64,000 nucleotides of DNA from Panaeolus papilionaceus (Eukaryota; Basidiomycota; Agaricomycetes; Agaricales). The stretch is taken from positions 186,001 to 250,000 of the forward strand of contig JADNRZ010000018.1 in the NCBI GenBank assembly GCA_015501605.1, written 5' to 3'. Position numbers and translations under genes: made by a program. This document shows positions 1 through 10,753 of this stretch, piece by piece (the first letter of the stretch is position 1; each line of letters begins with the position of its first letter). The notes under the pieces are model-generated. The model was not told the DNA's origin. It made no database searches and saw only the letters and a program-made list of their open reading frames with translations.

Positions 1-1325
1 AAACACTCATACAAACGGACATGTGACGTCTCCAAACATGAATGATCCATCTGTTCAACTCGTCCACAAGCTGCAGACGCGGGATGGCACAGAACCCTCG
101 ACCTATATTACCCAAGATGATGACTCCGAGCTTCCCGAGGGTGTTATGCCCAATCCCTTGATTCACCACCCAGACAGCCAGATCTCTGCCCTGGCGAAGG
201 ACTACTCCGAACTTCAGGCTGAAATGGTCAGCACTGGACCAGAATATGTCAAATGGCCGCAAAACATTTCTTGGAAGAACTTTGCCCTCTATCAGCTCAT
301 CCCATCCCTTGTCTACGAACTGGAATATCCACGAACTGACCGGTATGGCTCTTGATCCATCTAGACTGCAGGGATCACTAAATCCCCGTTGCTTTTTTTA
401 GTATCCGACCTCTCTATCTCTTTGAAAAAACTGCAAGTAGGGCGCTTGTTTAAAAGTGTAATATACTAATGATAATCTAGGTGGCAACTTTTGGCACATT
501 CGCGCTCCTTTACACCGTAACCGAAAGCTTTATTCTACCCTACACATCAATTGCGTCCCAGAAATCCTTCCTTCGTTCATTGCTTGACCTCGCTCTCCCC
601 TTCATGATGGCTTATCTCCTCCTTTTCTTTATTATCTTTGGTAAGGTCTATTCACCGATGCGCGTGCTCACGTCTAATTCCTTTGCTTTACAGAATGCAT
701 TTGCAACGGTTTCGCTGAGCTCTCTTGGTGGGTCTCTCAGACATCATATCGCTTGTATTTACTAACGCATTGTTTAGCTTCGCTGACAGACAATTCTACG
801 AGGACTGGGTGCGTTCATTTTATCCATCTTGTATGGCAGGGTACTAACTGGATTATAGTACGACCTTAGTCTTGACTGCAGTTTGATACAAAAGCATTAT
901 AACGAATATAGGTGGAACTCGACTTCATGGGACGAGTTCTCCAGAAAGTGGAACAAACCTGTTCACACCTTCCTCCTTCGACATGTCTACGCAGCGACCA
1001 TAATGAGTTACAAGTTCTCAAAGACCACAGCCATGTTTGTCACATTCCTGCTGAGCGCATGCGTGCATGAACTCGTCATGGCTGTCGTCACCCGCAAATT
1101 CAGGTAAGTGCCACAGACTCATAACAAGGCTCGTATCCAGTGACTGACCACTTGTATGGACCTTGAAGGATGTACTTGTTCATTCTGCAGCTCATCCAGA
1201 TCCCGCTGATCATGATTGGCCGTATACCTGCCATCAAGAGGAATAAGCTTATGGGTAACGTTGTGTTCTGGCTTGGACTATACGCAGGCTTCCCGCTTCT
1301 TTGCGTGGCATATATTGCCTATTAG
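1..1325 (+). CDS. ARE2: Sterol O-acyltransferase (ACAT/ARE type), 5' end outside window
   Basis: This is an MBOAT-family enzyme of the ER membrane that makes steryl esters from sterol and acyl-CoA for lipid droplets. The reading frame is open from the first bases of the window, so the N-terminus lies upstream. Exons read ...YPRTDR-IRPLYLFEKT-VATFGTFALLYT, then a hydrophobic stretch, then ECICNGFAELSC-FADRQFYEDW, then NSTSWDEFSRKWNKPVHTFL, then SACVHELVMAVVTRKF with the expected MBOAT histidine, and a last membrane exon ending AYIAY-stop. These blocks match the known family order. The intron at 433-480 begins GCAAGT and ends TAG, a GC-AG intron. The FYxDWW motif appears broken by about 18 in-frame residues (859-911), unless the splicing differs from my reading. 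Confidence 0.9.
433..480 (+). other. GC-AG intron in the sterol acyltransferase gene
   Basis: A GT donor cannot join the flanking frames here, but cutting at ACT|GCAAGT and TAG|GTG joins FEKT to VATFGTF, as in the family. The 48-base intron holds a TACTAAT branch-like site. GCAAGT is the usual donor of GC-AG introns. Confidence 0.7.
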
Positions 1326-1586
1326 GACACTGTTGACAGATACCACCTTGTGTATTATGATACCAGCTTGCTTTCGTCCGCTTTACCAACTTAATACGAT
1401 TCACCTAATTTTTCGCTCATCATACACGTACATAGCATTTATACAACTTTGATGATTTTACGACTTCCTCTATTTGATTGAAATGTCCCCGCTAATGTGT
1501 TACGATCACCCAGTTAGTTTCCATTTAACTCTACAAAACCAACAAACGCCACCTATATACGCCTCAAGCTATATACACATCGACAT

Positions 1587-3378
1587 TCAAAAACCGTAAG
1601 ACTTGACTTTAGAGAACCAAAAGGGCCGTTCGTGCTTTAACGATATCGGATACGCATCACCCGTATCAATCTTCACCGACTCGTACTCCAAAATCTCCAT
1701 CTTGTTCCATCGACCAAGAGGGCGGGATTTCAAGCCCAACATCATCCCAAAGGCGTACTTGGCGAATTCAGCTCCTGGTGCGTTGGTAACATGCTGGGTA
1801 GGGACACCGAGTGAAGGTGTCTTCAATTCGATATCCGATGTGGCTTTGTCGCCAAAGAGATTTATGTGTGGGATGAAGTAACGTCCGCTGGCGTCTATGA
1901 GGTCAGTGATATGAACCGTCGTTCCTTCGAGCTTCCAGGTGCCGATGTAAAATCCCTGAAGCACCCTGTGAGACGAGAAGCAGGCGGTAGAGTTATTTTT
2001 ATTTACCTTCATACGGAGAGTGGGCTTCAGCATTGGAATCACTTGCTGTGGGCCGTGTTCTTCGTTCACGAGCAGGCTGAGGACATGTCCAGTTGGGTAA
2101 AATCGTCTAGAAGGGATTGAGCTTGAGAGATTACTGGGTAAAACGACAGGAAGACCTACAGGTATCGGTGATATGTTATCAAGTGACTGACGTTGACCCA
2201 TCGATTGTCACTCAAACCCGGACGACTATTGCAAGAATTAGTATGAGCCTGACGTAACATGAAGAAAGAGAGAGCTGACATGTAGTGGCAGATGGCGATG
2301 TACACGCCATCCATACGAACTCGCGGTTGTTCGATAAATACGCGTCTATAATCATAAAGGCGACGTTCAATAATTTCTATCAGGTCTTCATCTTCTGGGA
2401 GTTGGGGTGGTCTATATGTTAATCTGACCAAGGGTCTAAAAGGCATTTAATATGATAGAAGGATAGAGGAGCGTGAAGAACCCACATCCAGACACCAGAG
2501 TCCAATGTCAGAAGTCGGGCCTTCTTGCTCACACTTCCAAACCGCTCAATTGAGGTGTGGTCAAGCCGTTTCAAAATAGAAACGAGCAACTCGTCGGGAA
2601 GAATTTTCAGGTGCACAGGCTCGTTCTCCACCAGAGGTTCGAAGTGAACCTTGGCTGGAAATTCTTTGATGAGCTGAGCCAAGGAACCTGTCGCAACGGC
2701 CACAGTAGGAGCCCCAGAATCCTTCACCGAGACCACTTTCTCAAACCTGGTGGATATCTCGTCTACCTCAGCAGTGCGGCCTTTGGATGCGGGGACGGCA
2801 GTCTGGTTGTTTATAATTGCTTTGAGCTTTTCCTCTCTCCGGAAGGCTCGATCGACATTGTCATCCTATATTATGTTCAATTTCCAGTGCACGTCAAGAA
2901 TTGATATGATCGAACACAAGTAATGCATAAGACGCACTATGCGGAACGCCCGACGGTAGAGCAACAGCGCTTCATCAAGATCGCCATTTTGTTCATGCTC
3001 CACGGCCTCTCTGTAGATCTTCAATGCATTCTGTATGCTTGGCGAAAGGTGAGCTGTGACAATACCAGCGCTCGTTAGCGCAGGGTGGGCAGCTGGGAGT
3101 GCGCTTTCAGGTATGGCTGCGCCTTCATGACGCTTCTTAGCGGATCCCTCTGCAGGTGGTTTCCTTGTAAATGTTGCTCTAGTCGGAGAAAGCGGAGGAC
3201 CTTTTGACGAATCCCCAGCATTTGAAATTGAGGCTCCCACAGCCTTGGCTTGGGACTCCGCTGCTGCCGCTTCCCTGCGACGTTTAAGCTCCTCAAGCCA
3301 TTCCTGCCTGAATCTTGCTAGCTCTTCAGACTCTTGACTTTGAGCAGATGTGGCTCCAGTCGCTGCTGATGGTGTCAT
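1587..3378 (-). CDS. HRT3: F-box protein of the HRT3/FBXO9 family
   Basis: This is a substrate receptor of SCF ubiquitin ligases. The start is the ATG at 3378. The N-terminal exon (3378 to about 2930) carries a charged stretch (RFRQEWLEELKRRREAAAA) and a TPR/MIT-like helix pair (AVEHEQNGDLDEALLLYRRA). It is spliced to DDNVDRAFRREEKLKAI, a junction typical of FBXO9. The F-box follows at about 2610-2500 (LPDELLVSILKRLDHTSIER...GVWMW). The C-terminal half (FYPTGHVLSLLVNEEHGP, then GFYIGTWKLEGTTVHI) is the conserved FBXO9 region, and the protein ends VKSYGF. I see four or five introns. Human FBXO9 targets Tel2/Tti1; the fungal substrate is not known from sequence. It is tail-to-tail with the acyltransferase gene. 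Confidence 0.9.
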
Positions 3379-3643
3379 GCAGAAAAAAGAATTTAGTTGA
3401 TGACCTTAGTCAGTCAGTGAGTCAGGGACATATTAACCTGATGCCTTACTTATCTGCTAACCTGGAATCCTGGGAATTACTTATCATTTATGGAATGTTC
3501 GATCCACGGCATCCCAATTGAGCGGATTAAGTAAATAACTTGCACTCTGTCCACGTCCACCCTCTCCATCACTACTCCAGTCCCTGCTTTCCAGGAGACC
3601 TTTGTACAGATAACTTATACTCAAGGGGTCGAGTACTTACGAC

Positions 3644-5293
3644 ATGGAAGGAAACAAGGATGAAGCAATTCGGTGTCTTTCCATCTCCCAGAAGCACTTC
3701 AACGCGAACAACCTGCCTTCTGCGCACAAATTCTGCTTAAAATCTATTGCGCTCTTTGAAACACCAGAGGCCACGAAATTACTCGCGAAGATTGAGGCAG
3801 CACGAGAAGCAGCCGATAGTGGCACGGGTGCCTCTGAACCTTCGTCTTCAAATACGACAACGGAGGAGCATCCTTCAGCTGCGGGTTTGAAGCATAGGCA
3901 TACTAGTAATGCCAACGCAACTCCGAATGGTAGTTCAAGGGGGACATCGGGTGGCATGAATGGGGAGAAGCGGGAGTATACTTCAGAGCAACTTGCTGTC
4001 GTCAAGCGGGTGCGAGCGTGTAAGGTGACAGAGTACTACGAGATTCTGTCGATCAAGAAGGAATGTGACGAGAATGAGATCAAGAAGGCCTATAGGAAGG
4101 TGCGTCGTTGCTGTTGAATTATGTGCCTTCCAGATATCTGATTATACCGTTATTAGCTTGCTTTAGCACTCCATCCTGATAAAAATGGCGCTCCTGGTGC
4201 AGACGAAGCTTTTAAGCGTACGTCTTTGCCACTGCTTCAGTGTCCATAATTTTACTAATCTGCCCGCGTTTCTCAGTGGTATCCAAAGCATTCCAAGTTC
4301 TTTCTGGTGAGCAAGCTACTTGAATATCATATTCCGTTATCTCAATCCACTATTCAGATCCCCAGAAGCGTGCTGTTTATGACAGCGGCACAGATCCTGA
4401 AGACCGTTTTGGTGGAATGTCATCGGGGGGTGGTGGTTTCCCTTCTCAATTCGGCGGAGGAACGCGATTCGACGGGGAAATGAGTCCAGAAGATCTATTC
4501 AATATGTTCTTTGGAGGTGGTGGGCCAAATGCATTTGGACCTGGCTTTGCGAGCTTTGGTGGTGGACCAAGTACGTGTCACGTATTTGTGAATCGTGTGT
4601 CAGTTGCTAACATTGAGCACAGCCGTTTTCACGTTTGGTGGAAATGGTTTCCGGACGCAGACATTCACCCGTGGTGGTCAACCTACAGGTGGTCAGCAAG
4701 CCGAACCCCGGTCCATGCTTGTCCAGCTCCTGCCCTTGATTCTCCTCTTTGCCTTTTCGTTGCTGTCATCGTTACCCAACCTTTTTTCAACACCGCCAGT
4801 GCCAGATCCTACCTTTGCATACTCTTCAACGCATAGATACAACACGGAGATGGAGACTGGAAATTTGGGCATCCCTTACTTTGTCAACCAGGCCGAAATG
4901 GCCAAACATCCCGTAATTGGTGCCGAATTCGCGAAAGCAGGTGTAAAGATAGGCAAGGTGGTTGAAGAGGTTATACCCAACACAGACAAGGCAGAAGCCC
5001 AGGACACTTCAGAAAACAAAAAGGAGAAAAAGCCTCGGACACGCAAAGTTGTTCTCGGCAAAGGAAAGAAAAGCGGACCTGCTCTTAGAAAATTCGAAGA
5101 CACAATCGAACGCATATACACACAGGATCTATATGCTCAATGTCAGCGAGGAGTTGACAGAAAACAGCGCGCAAAGGAGGCCGAGGTTGGAATCTTTGGG
5201 ATTGGAACTGACTGGGAGAAAGTGAAGAAGATCGACGCGGAAGTAATTCAGAGTTGCGAAGAGCTCAAGCGGTTAGGGCTTCTTAAATCATGA
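3644..5293 (+). CDS. ER-membrane J-protein with DUF1977 (DNAJB12/HLJ1-like)
   Basis: This is a type II Hsp40 co-chaperone, expected in the ER membrane with its J domain in the cytosol, supporting Hsp70 in quality control and ERAD. It starts MEGNKDEAIRCL, a helical N-terminal region seen in DNAJB12/14. The J domain (exons at about 4026-4360) has YYEILSIKKECDENEIKKAY, the HPD motif in LALALHPDKN, and KAFQVLSDPQKRAVYD. A Gly/Phe-rich segment follows (4410-4570). A hydrophobic segment at about 4715-4790 (LVQLLPLILLFAFSLLSSLP) is the membrane anchor. The C-terminal DUF1977 part (FEDTIERIYTQDLYAQCQRG) ends ELKRLGLLKS. Four introns lie at about 4100-4157, 4219-4276, 4302-4357 and 4571-4622. Confidence 0.92.
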
Positions 5294-5528
5294 CCATAGA
5301 CCTTAAATACCTCTTTTTAATTTATTCATCTTAATTGGTTGGAATTTCATCTCAAAAGTATGATGTTGTCAGGAGCAAATGTATGTGGTTGGTTTGATAT
5401 GAATATGCATTGTCTCTTTCACAAGGCCTGGGTGATTCTAAAACTCTACAGGTGGTGCGGAAATGGTTCTGTGGTAATAACTGAATGCACTCCTCCCCCC
5501 TCCGACGTGGCTAGTTGGTGCCCTTGGT

Positions 5529-5830
5529 TCATGACTGGGCGGCGCGAGCACGTTCCTTCTCGAGCTTGATGTAGTAGTTCTCCTGGGTCTCAACTAAAAC
5601 GCGTGTAAAGTGAGTAATTTGTACATATATTGGTTCGTTTTTCTTCTACTCACCAGCCTTGAGGTGGATGCCATACCTGTAAATTCTGTGAGCACCAAAC
5701 TCAAAAGAAAATATGTATATATTTAAACTTACCAGTAGGCGTAACCTGCGCTGACACCGAGGCCGAAAGCACACCCAATGTCGAGCCAGAAACGTTTCCT
5801 GAGTTTTCCAGTGATTGGTGCGATGGGCAT
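5529..5830 (-). CDS. COX9: Cytochrome c oxidase subunit VIIa (COX9 type)
   Basis: This is a small nuclear-encoded subunit of respiratory complex IV in the mitochondrial inner membrane. Splicing three exons gives a 61-residue protein: it begins MPIAPITGKLRKRFWLD, has one membrane span (GCAFGLGVSAGYAYWYGIHL), and ends YYIKLEKERARAAQS. The PITG start, single span and YY-x-KLEKER tail match fungal COX9/VIIa, which is about 56-65 residues long. Both introns have clean GT-AG ends. The gene is too small and split to show as one open frame. It is divergent from the PP2A B-subunit gene across 377 bases. Confidence 0.87.
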
Positions 5831-6207
5831 GGTGGATGTTGATGGGCGAGTTTGAAAAGAATGCCTAGAGGCGATTTGGCGTTTGACCTCAAGGGAAATG
5901 TCGGGTTTAGGAACAAATAAAGATGGGAAGGTTTTGACAAATAAGTTATATAATCCTGTGTGACCGAGAGAGGGGTGAATTGTGTCACGCTTCTTGTTGT
6001 CCTCGCATTGGACACGCCGCTTTCTCCAATCTTGGCTCAATATTCAGAGTTCTCCTTCACTCGTCCTTCATCATCAATCTCAAACCTTTCAATATCATTT
6101 TTTAAATCGCCCAGAATTACTTCTCATAATTAGTCTTGATCTTTTCAATTCAATCCGAACTTCGTGTATCTTTCAGTAACTTTCATTACTAGTTATCCGA
6201 CTTCATC

Positions 6208-8096
6208 ATGGAAGACCCCTCTGGCTCTGGTGGTTGGCGCTTTGCTCAATGCTTCGGTGATAAGGGCGAGGTGGAAGATATTACAGAGGGTGTGTGTCTT
6301 GATTAAATATCACGTCGATCTCTGCGGATATACTTGCTTCATACAACCACGACTCAATGCTAACATGAGTCTTAATCATCACAGCCGACATTATCTCTGC
6401 TGTGGAGTTCGATTCAACAGGAAATTATCTCGCCACGGGAGATAAGGGTGGTCGTGTCGTGCTCTTTGAACGCAATGAAATGGTTCGTCCTGCTCTTACT
6501 GCCCATTGGTCACGCTGGACCAGAGACAAAAGCCGCATGCCGTCCTTTTGTTCTAATCAATTGTCCATGCTCACCATGATCTTATTCCTTTCCGTAGAAA
6601 AAAGGTTGCGAATACAAATTTTACACCGAGTTTCAATCGCACGAGCCCGAATTCGATTATCTCAAATCTCTCGAAATCGAAGAGAAGATTAACAAGATCA
6701 AGTGGTGCAGGCGCCAGAATGCCGCCCATTTCCTTCTCTCTACAAATGGTACCGAATCACAATTGACCCCATCCCCTTTTGCTTATCAATTTACTTTTTA
6801 TTAGACAAAACAATAAAACTTTGGAAAGTCTTCGAGAAATCATTACGAGTTGTGTCAGAATCGAATCACTTTGATGGCCAACGCACGTTACCGGCGCCAG
6901 CAGCCGCTGGCCACTTGAGGCTTCCCCGGATGACGCAACAAGACAACATCATTGCTGCAGTGCCCAGAAAAGTCTACTCCAACGCTCACGCCTACCACAT
7001 CCACTCTATTTCAGTCAACTCTGACCAAGAAACCTACATTTCTGCTGATGACTTGCGAATCAATCTCTGGAACCTCAATATCAGTGATCAAAGCTTCAGT
7101 GAGTGTCGTCACCAAATCAGAATATTGTTTGTCATTAACAGTCCCGCGTTTTTCTTGTCGGGACATAGACATCGTGGACATTAAACCTGTGAATATGGAG
7201 GAGCTGACGGAAGTCATCACTGCAACCGAGTTCCACCCAACTCAATGCAACCTGTTCATGTATTCCAGCTCAAAAAGCAACATTAAACTTGCAGATATGA
7301 GAGACTCCGCCCTTTGCGACCGTCACGCTAAATGTGAGTTTCCCTGACTGGATACATCTTCCAGAATGGGACTAACTCAGCGCTAGGCTTTGAGGAAGAA
7401 GAAGACCCTTCCACGCGCACGTTTTTCTCTGAGATCATATCCTCCATCTCGGACGTTAAATTCAGTCACGACGGTCGTTATATCTTGTCTCGCGACTACC
7501 TATCTCTAAAGATTTGGGACATCAACATGGAGTCACGTCCAGTGAAAACTATCCCGATCCATGACCACTTGAGAGGAAAACTGTGCGACCTGTACGAAAA
7601 TGACTGCATCTTCGACAAATTTGAGTGTATCTGGGGTGGTGACGATAAGTGAGTGATTCGAGATTCTGTTATCAATGGCACCCATGTCACGGCATCTTTT
7701 ATTGTGCTATTCTATTCGCATTATGGCATACTAATTTTACCCTCAAATTTAGGCACGTACTCACAGGCTCATATCATAACTACTTCCGGATATTCGATGC
7801 CGATAATGGCAGTGACGTCGTTCTTCAGGCAGACAAGTCAGCATTCAAAGCCAAGAAGATTGGAGGTCCCCTTCCCGGTAAACCTGGTATAAAGAACGGA
7901 CGAATTGGCGGTTTGAGAGATGCCATGCAGTTAGACACGCTGGACTTCAACAAGAAGATTCTACACGCTAGCTGGCATCCAAGAGAGAACACGATTGCGG
8001 TGAGCTATTTTCCGGTTCCACGCCCCTTTTTCAAACAACTCACTCGTAAATCAGATTGCCGCAACCAACAACTTGTTCCTCTACAGCGCCGCATGA
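6208..8096 (+). CDS. CDC55: PP2A regulatory B (B55/PR55) subunit
   Basis: This WD40 propeller subunit gives protein phosphatase 2A its substrate choice in mitosis, morphogenesis and stress signalling. The start codon at 6208 opens [18 protein letters not shown], spliced to [20 protein letters not shown], the hallmark B55 N-terminus. Later exons give [107 protein letters not shown] and FEFIxG-like blocks. The last exon reads [17 protein letters not shown], matching the conserved C-terminus. I count about seven introns, all short GT-AG. No defect is visible. Confidence 0.93.
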
Positions 8097-9039
8097 TTTC
8101 GTCCTATCTCCTGCACAACCTTCTCTCCTTTGGTTTCCTCTTTCTCCTGTCTGGATCTCCGTTGCTGCTTGGAACCTTCGTAAGACATATCCGATAGATG
8201 GAATAAGATGCAACCGTTTAAATTTCTCCCATCCAACGGACAAGATTATGATCAATTTGTCGTATCTACTTCTCCTGCCATCCCGTTGGTCGTTAACCCT
8301 CTCTTTGTTTCTGGCACATCTACAATATTCACTCACGCGCATTCTTTTTTTCTCATGAAATCTATACACTCCCATACTCGATTTAATCTCAAGCTTTCGG
8401 CGTACTTACTTCCCGCTTATACCACCACACTTTCGTGATCCTTTGGTCTCTCTTCACTATTCCGGAGTTCACACGTCGTTTATGTGCCATTCATTCTCCA
8501 CAAACCATTCATTACCTCGCACTTCCTTTTTATTTATTGGGGACATACGTTGCAGTCTTCTTGTACCACGTTCATCATTGTTATGTTTTAGAGAGGAGAA
8601 GAGTTAACACGGGTCCGTCATTGCAGGTGAGAGTGTATGGTTCACCCAAAAGAGTTTGCACTGACTAAGATGTTTCTTCAATCAGAGAAAGTTATAAGGT
8701 TTGATGAAGAAAGTGCTCGTAATGAAGTCGCAACAATTGAAATATATGGGTATCCACCTTTGTATCATAATACACTAAACAATTTCTTTCTTTCTATGGT
8801 TTCCCGGGGCGTGTATAATGCTTTCAACTTGAGTTTATTGTTGGGCACCTTCGTTGAAATGGTTATACAAGATATGGAGCTCACACAAATCTGGTATTTA
8901 TTACTGGATTGGGCGCATAACGCCTTCTCAATTCAATAACGTCAAACATATGGCTGTATAGACGAATTGGGATAATGCATGCTCTCATCCCAAAACCTTC
9001 TCTAACACTCCATCTCTACAACTTAAATATCCTGAGGAA
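8097..9039. other. Intergenic stretch, no gene seen
   Basis: This holds 943 bases between the PP2A B-subunit stop and the RED start. It is AT- and pyrimidine-rich, with 3' UTR-like and promoter-like sequence. Open frames up to about 110 codons occur on both strands but show no recognisable motif and no consistent splicing. Confidence 0.5.
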
Positions 9040-10638
9040 ATGGACCAGGCTCGTATACCATTACCAGGAGTTGAATCATTGCTGAACTTGTCTCGTTTCT
9101 CCAATAGGACTCCTTCCGTAGTTTGCTCAGCAGTAGCTCATCCAAACCTTCGAAGGTAACAACCTTGGGATCTGCCTCGCGCTCACGCGGGATAGCTGTC
9201 CCTTCACCGAAGAAGTATGTTACTTGGCTTCCAGATAATGCACATATCTTGACCATAGAGAAGGAAGACTACCATCGACGCCTCTCAACCTGCGTTCAAA
9301 CCCCGGAAAGTCAAGAACCCACTAGATGGGAAATATCGAGACCGTGCAGCTGAACGGCGTGTTGGAGCGGATAATGATTTTGCACATGTGCGTCATACTT
9401 GGTGAAAACAGTCTGCCTCGCGCTTATACGTTGCATAGGTCGAGGCTGTCCTTCACGACTTTGAACAACGGAATGCGGATATCGAAGACAAGGAAAAGGT
9501 TCGTTACTTGTTCCTTCGCTATGTCCGACCGCATTGAACTGCTTTGAAGCTTGAAGCCCAGCGGAAGTACTTGGGAGGTGATGGTGAACACTCTGTTCTC
9601 GTCAAGGGATTGGATTTCGCCCTCCTGGAGCAAAACAAAGCAAAGTATGGGTTCACAGCCGACGATGCGGACGAGATCGAGAAAGCTTTAATGGAATCGT
9701 CGTCTTCACGCGTCGAACCAGCTGTCCCCAAGAAACGTACTCGTGAAGATCTCATCAAAGATTTGAAGGCAAAGCGGGCTAAAGGCGAAAGCCCAGCAAC
9801 TGTTGCTCCTGCAGATTCTCCGGAGCTGGAAGTGGCAAAACAGCAAGGTAAATTCAAGCCAATAGGCTTCAAGCCCATTGGTGCTACGGAAGAAAAGAGG
9901 AAAAAGAAAAAAGGTGACGGTGACAGGGAACGGAAGAAAAAGAGAAAGGTCGAGGGAGAGACGAACAAGGGGGGAGATGTTGATATGTTGGACGAAACGC
10001 AGAAAGCCTCAACTTCCAAAGCTGCCGAACCTCCTCGCGTCGAGGAAGCTCCTGAACCCGTTGATAAAGACTTTGATATCTTCGCAGATGTTGGCGAATA
10101 CGAAGGTCTCGACATCGACGAGGACGACGAAGATGAGGGTAAAACAGGCGCAATGCAGGTACCCCCAGATGCCGCAGCAGCAGCACCTCCCCCACGACGG
10201 TGGATTGACGACGATGAGCCACCTGCGGCGCCACCAGAACCAACACCAGAGCCTTCTACTCGTGTTTCACACCATCCAAACTCACGGCCAGTATCTGAGG
10301 GTGAAATGAGCGAAGATGAGAAACCCATGCGTCTTGTTCCCCTTGCAAGTTCAGCGTTACCTTCCATAAAGGATCTCTTAGAAGCAGACAAAGCAGCAGC
10401 GTCGTATGCAAAAAACAAAAAGAAGAAAGACAAGAAAAAGAAGGCAAAGGGTGAGGATGATGACGACGATGACGATCAGGATGATGAGAAAGCAAAACAA
10501 AAGTCCATGGCAGCGAAAGTTGACAGAGATTACAAAAAGTAGGCTTTCCGCACACTGAACCTTTCTTGACGCACAATCTGATTTTTTTTTCTTAGATTAA
10601 AGTCCTACACTGACAAGAAGGCTTCGGGCGCTTCATAA
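9040..10638 (+). CDS. RED: RED/IK-family spliceosome protein
   Basis: RED (IK in animals) works with SMU1 in activation of the spliceosomal B complex in the nucleus. My model starts at 9040 with MDQ and a GC-AG intron, then [17 protein letters not shown], an exon with FKPRKVKNPLDGKYRDRAAE, then VEAVLHDFEQRNADIEDKEK, and the RED_N signature LGGDGEHSVLVKGLDFALL. The middle is low-complexity and basic/acidic (KKRKVE-like nuclear signals at about 9890-9955, Asp/Glu runs at about 10110 and 10455). The last exon, after an intron near 10540-10595, gives LKSYTDKKASGAS, like the RED C-terminus. It converges with ZW10 only 115 bases apart. Confidence 0.87.
9049..9107 (+). other. Probable GC-AG intron at the start of RED
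   Basis: To join the only suitable upstream ATG (9040, MDQ) to the exon DSFRSLLSS, the cut must be CAG|GCTCGT with acceptor AATAG|GAC. The alternative GT donor (GTATAC, 9054) shifts the frame into a stop. The 59-base intron has a CTGAAC branch-like site. A different start codon is still possible. Confidence 0.55.
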
Positions 10639-10753
10639 TAACGGCAATGCAAAATTTCAGCGTTTATTCCGAAATATACATACAGAGGGGACACATAGGG
10701 TATTAAGACGAGTACGATGCTGTGACTAATACAAAAGAGCAGGTCTTGGTGAC

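Noticed and set aside
9519..10433. Long minus-strand open frame of 304 codons
   Set aside because: It is the antisense shadow of the RED coding region; Ser/Phe runs mirror Glu/Lys codons.
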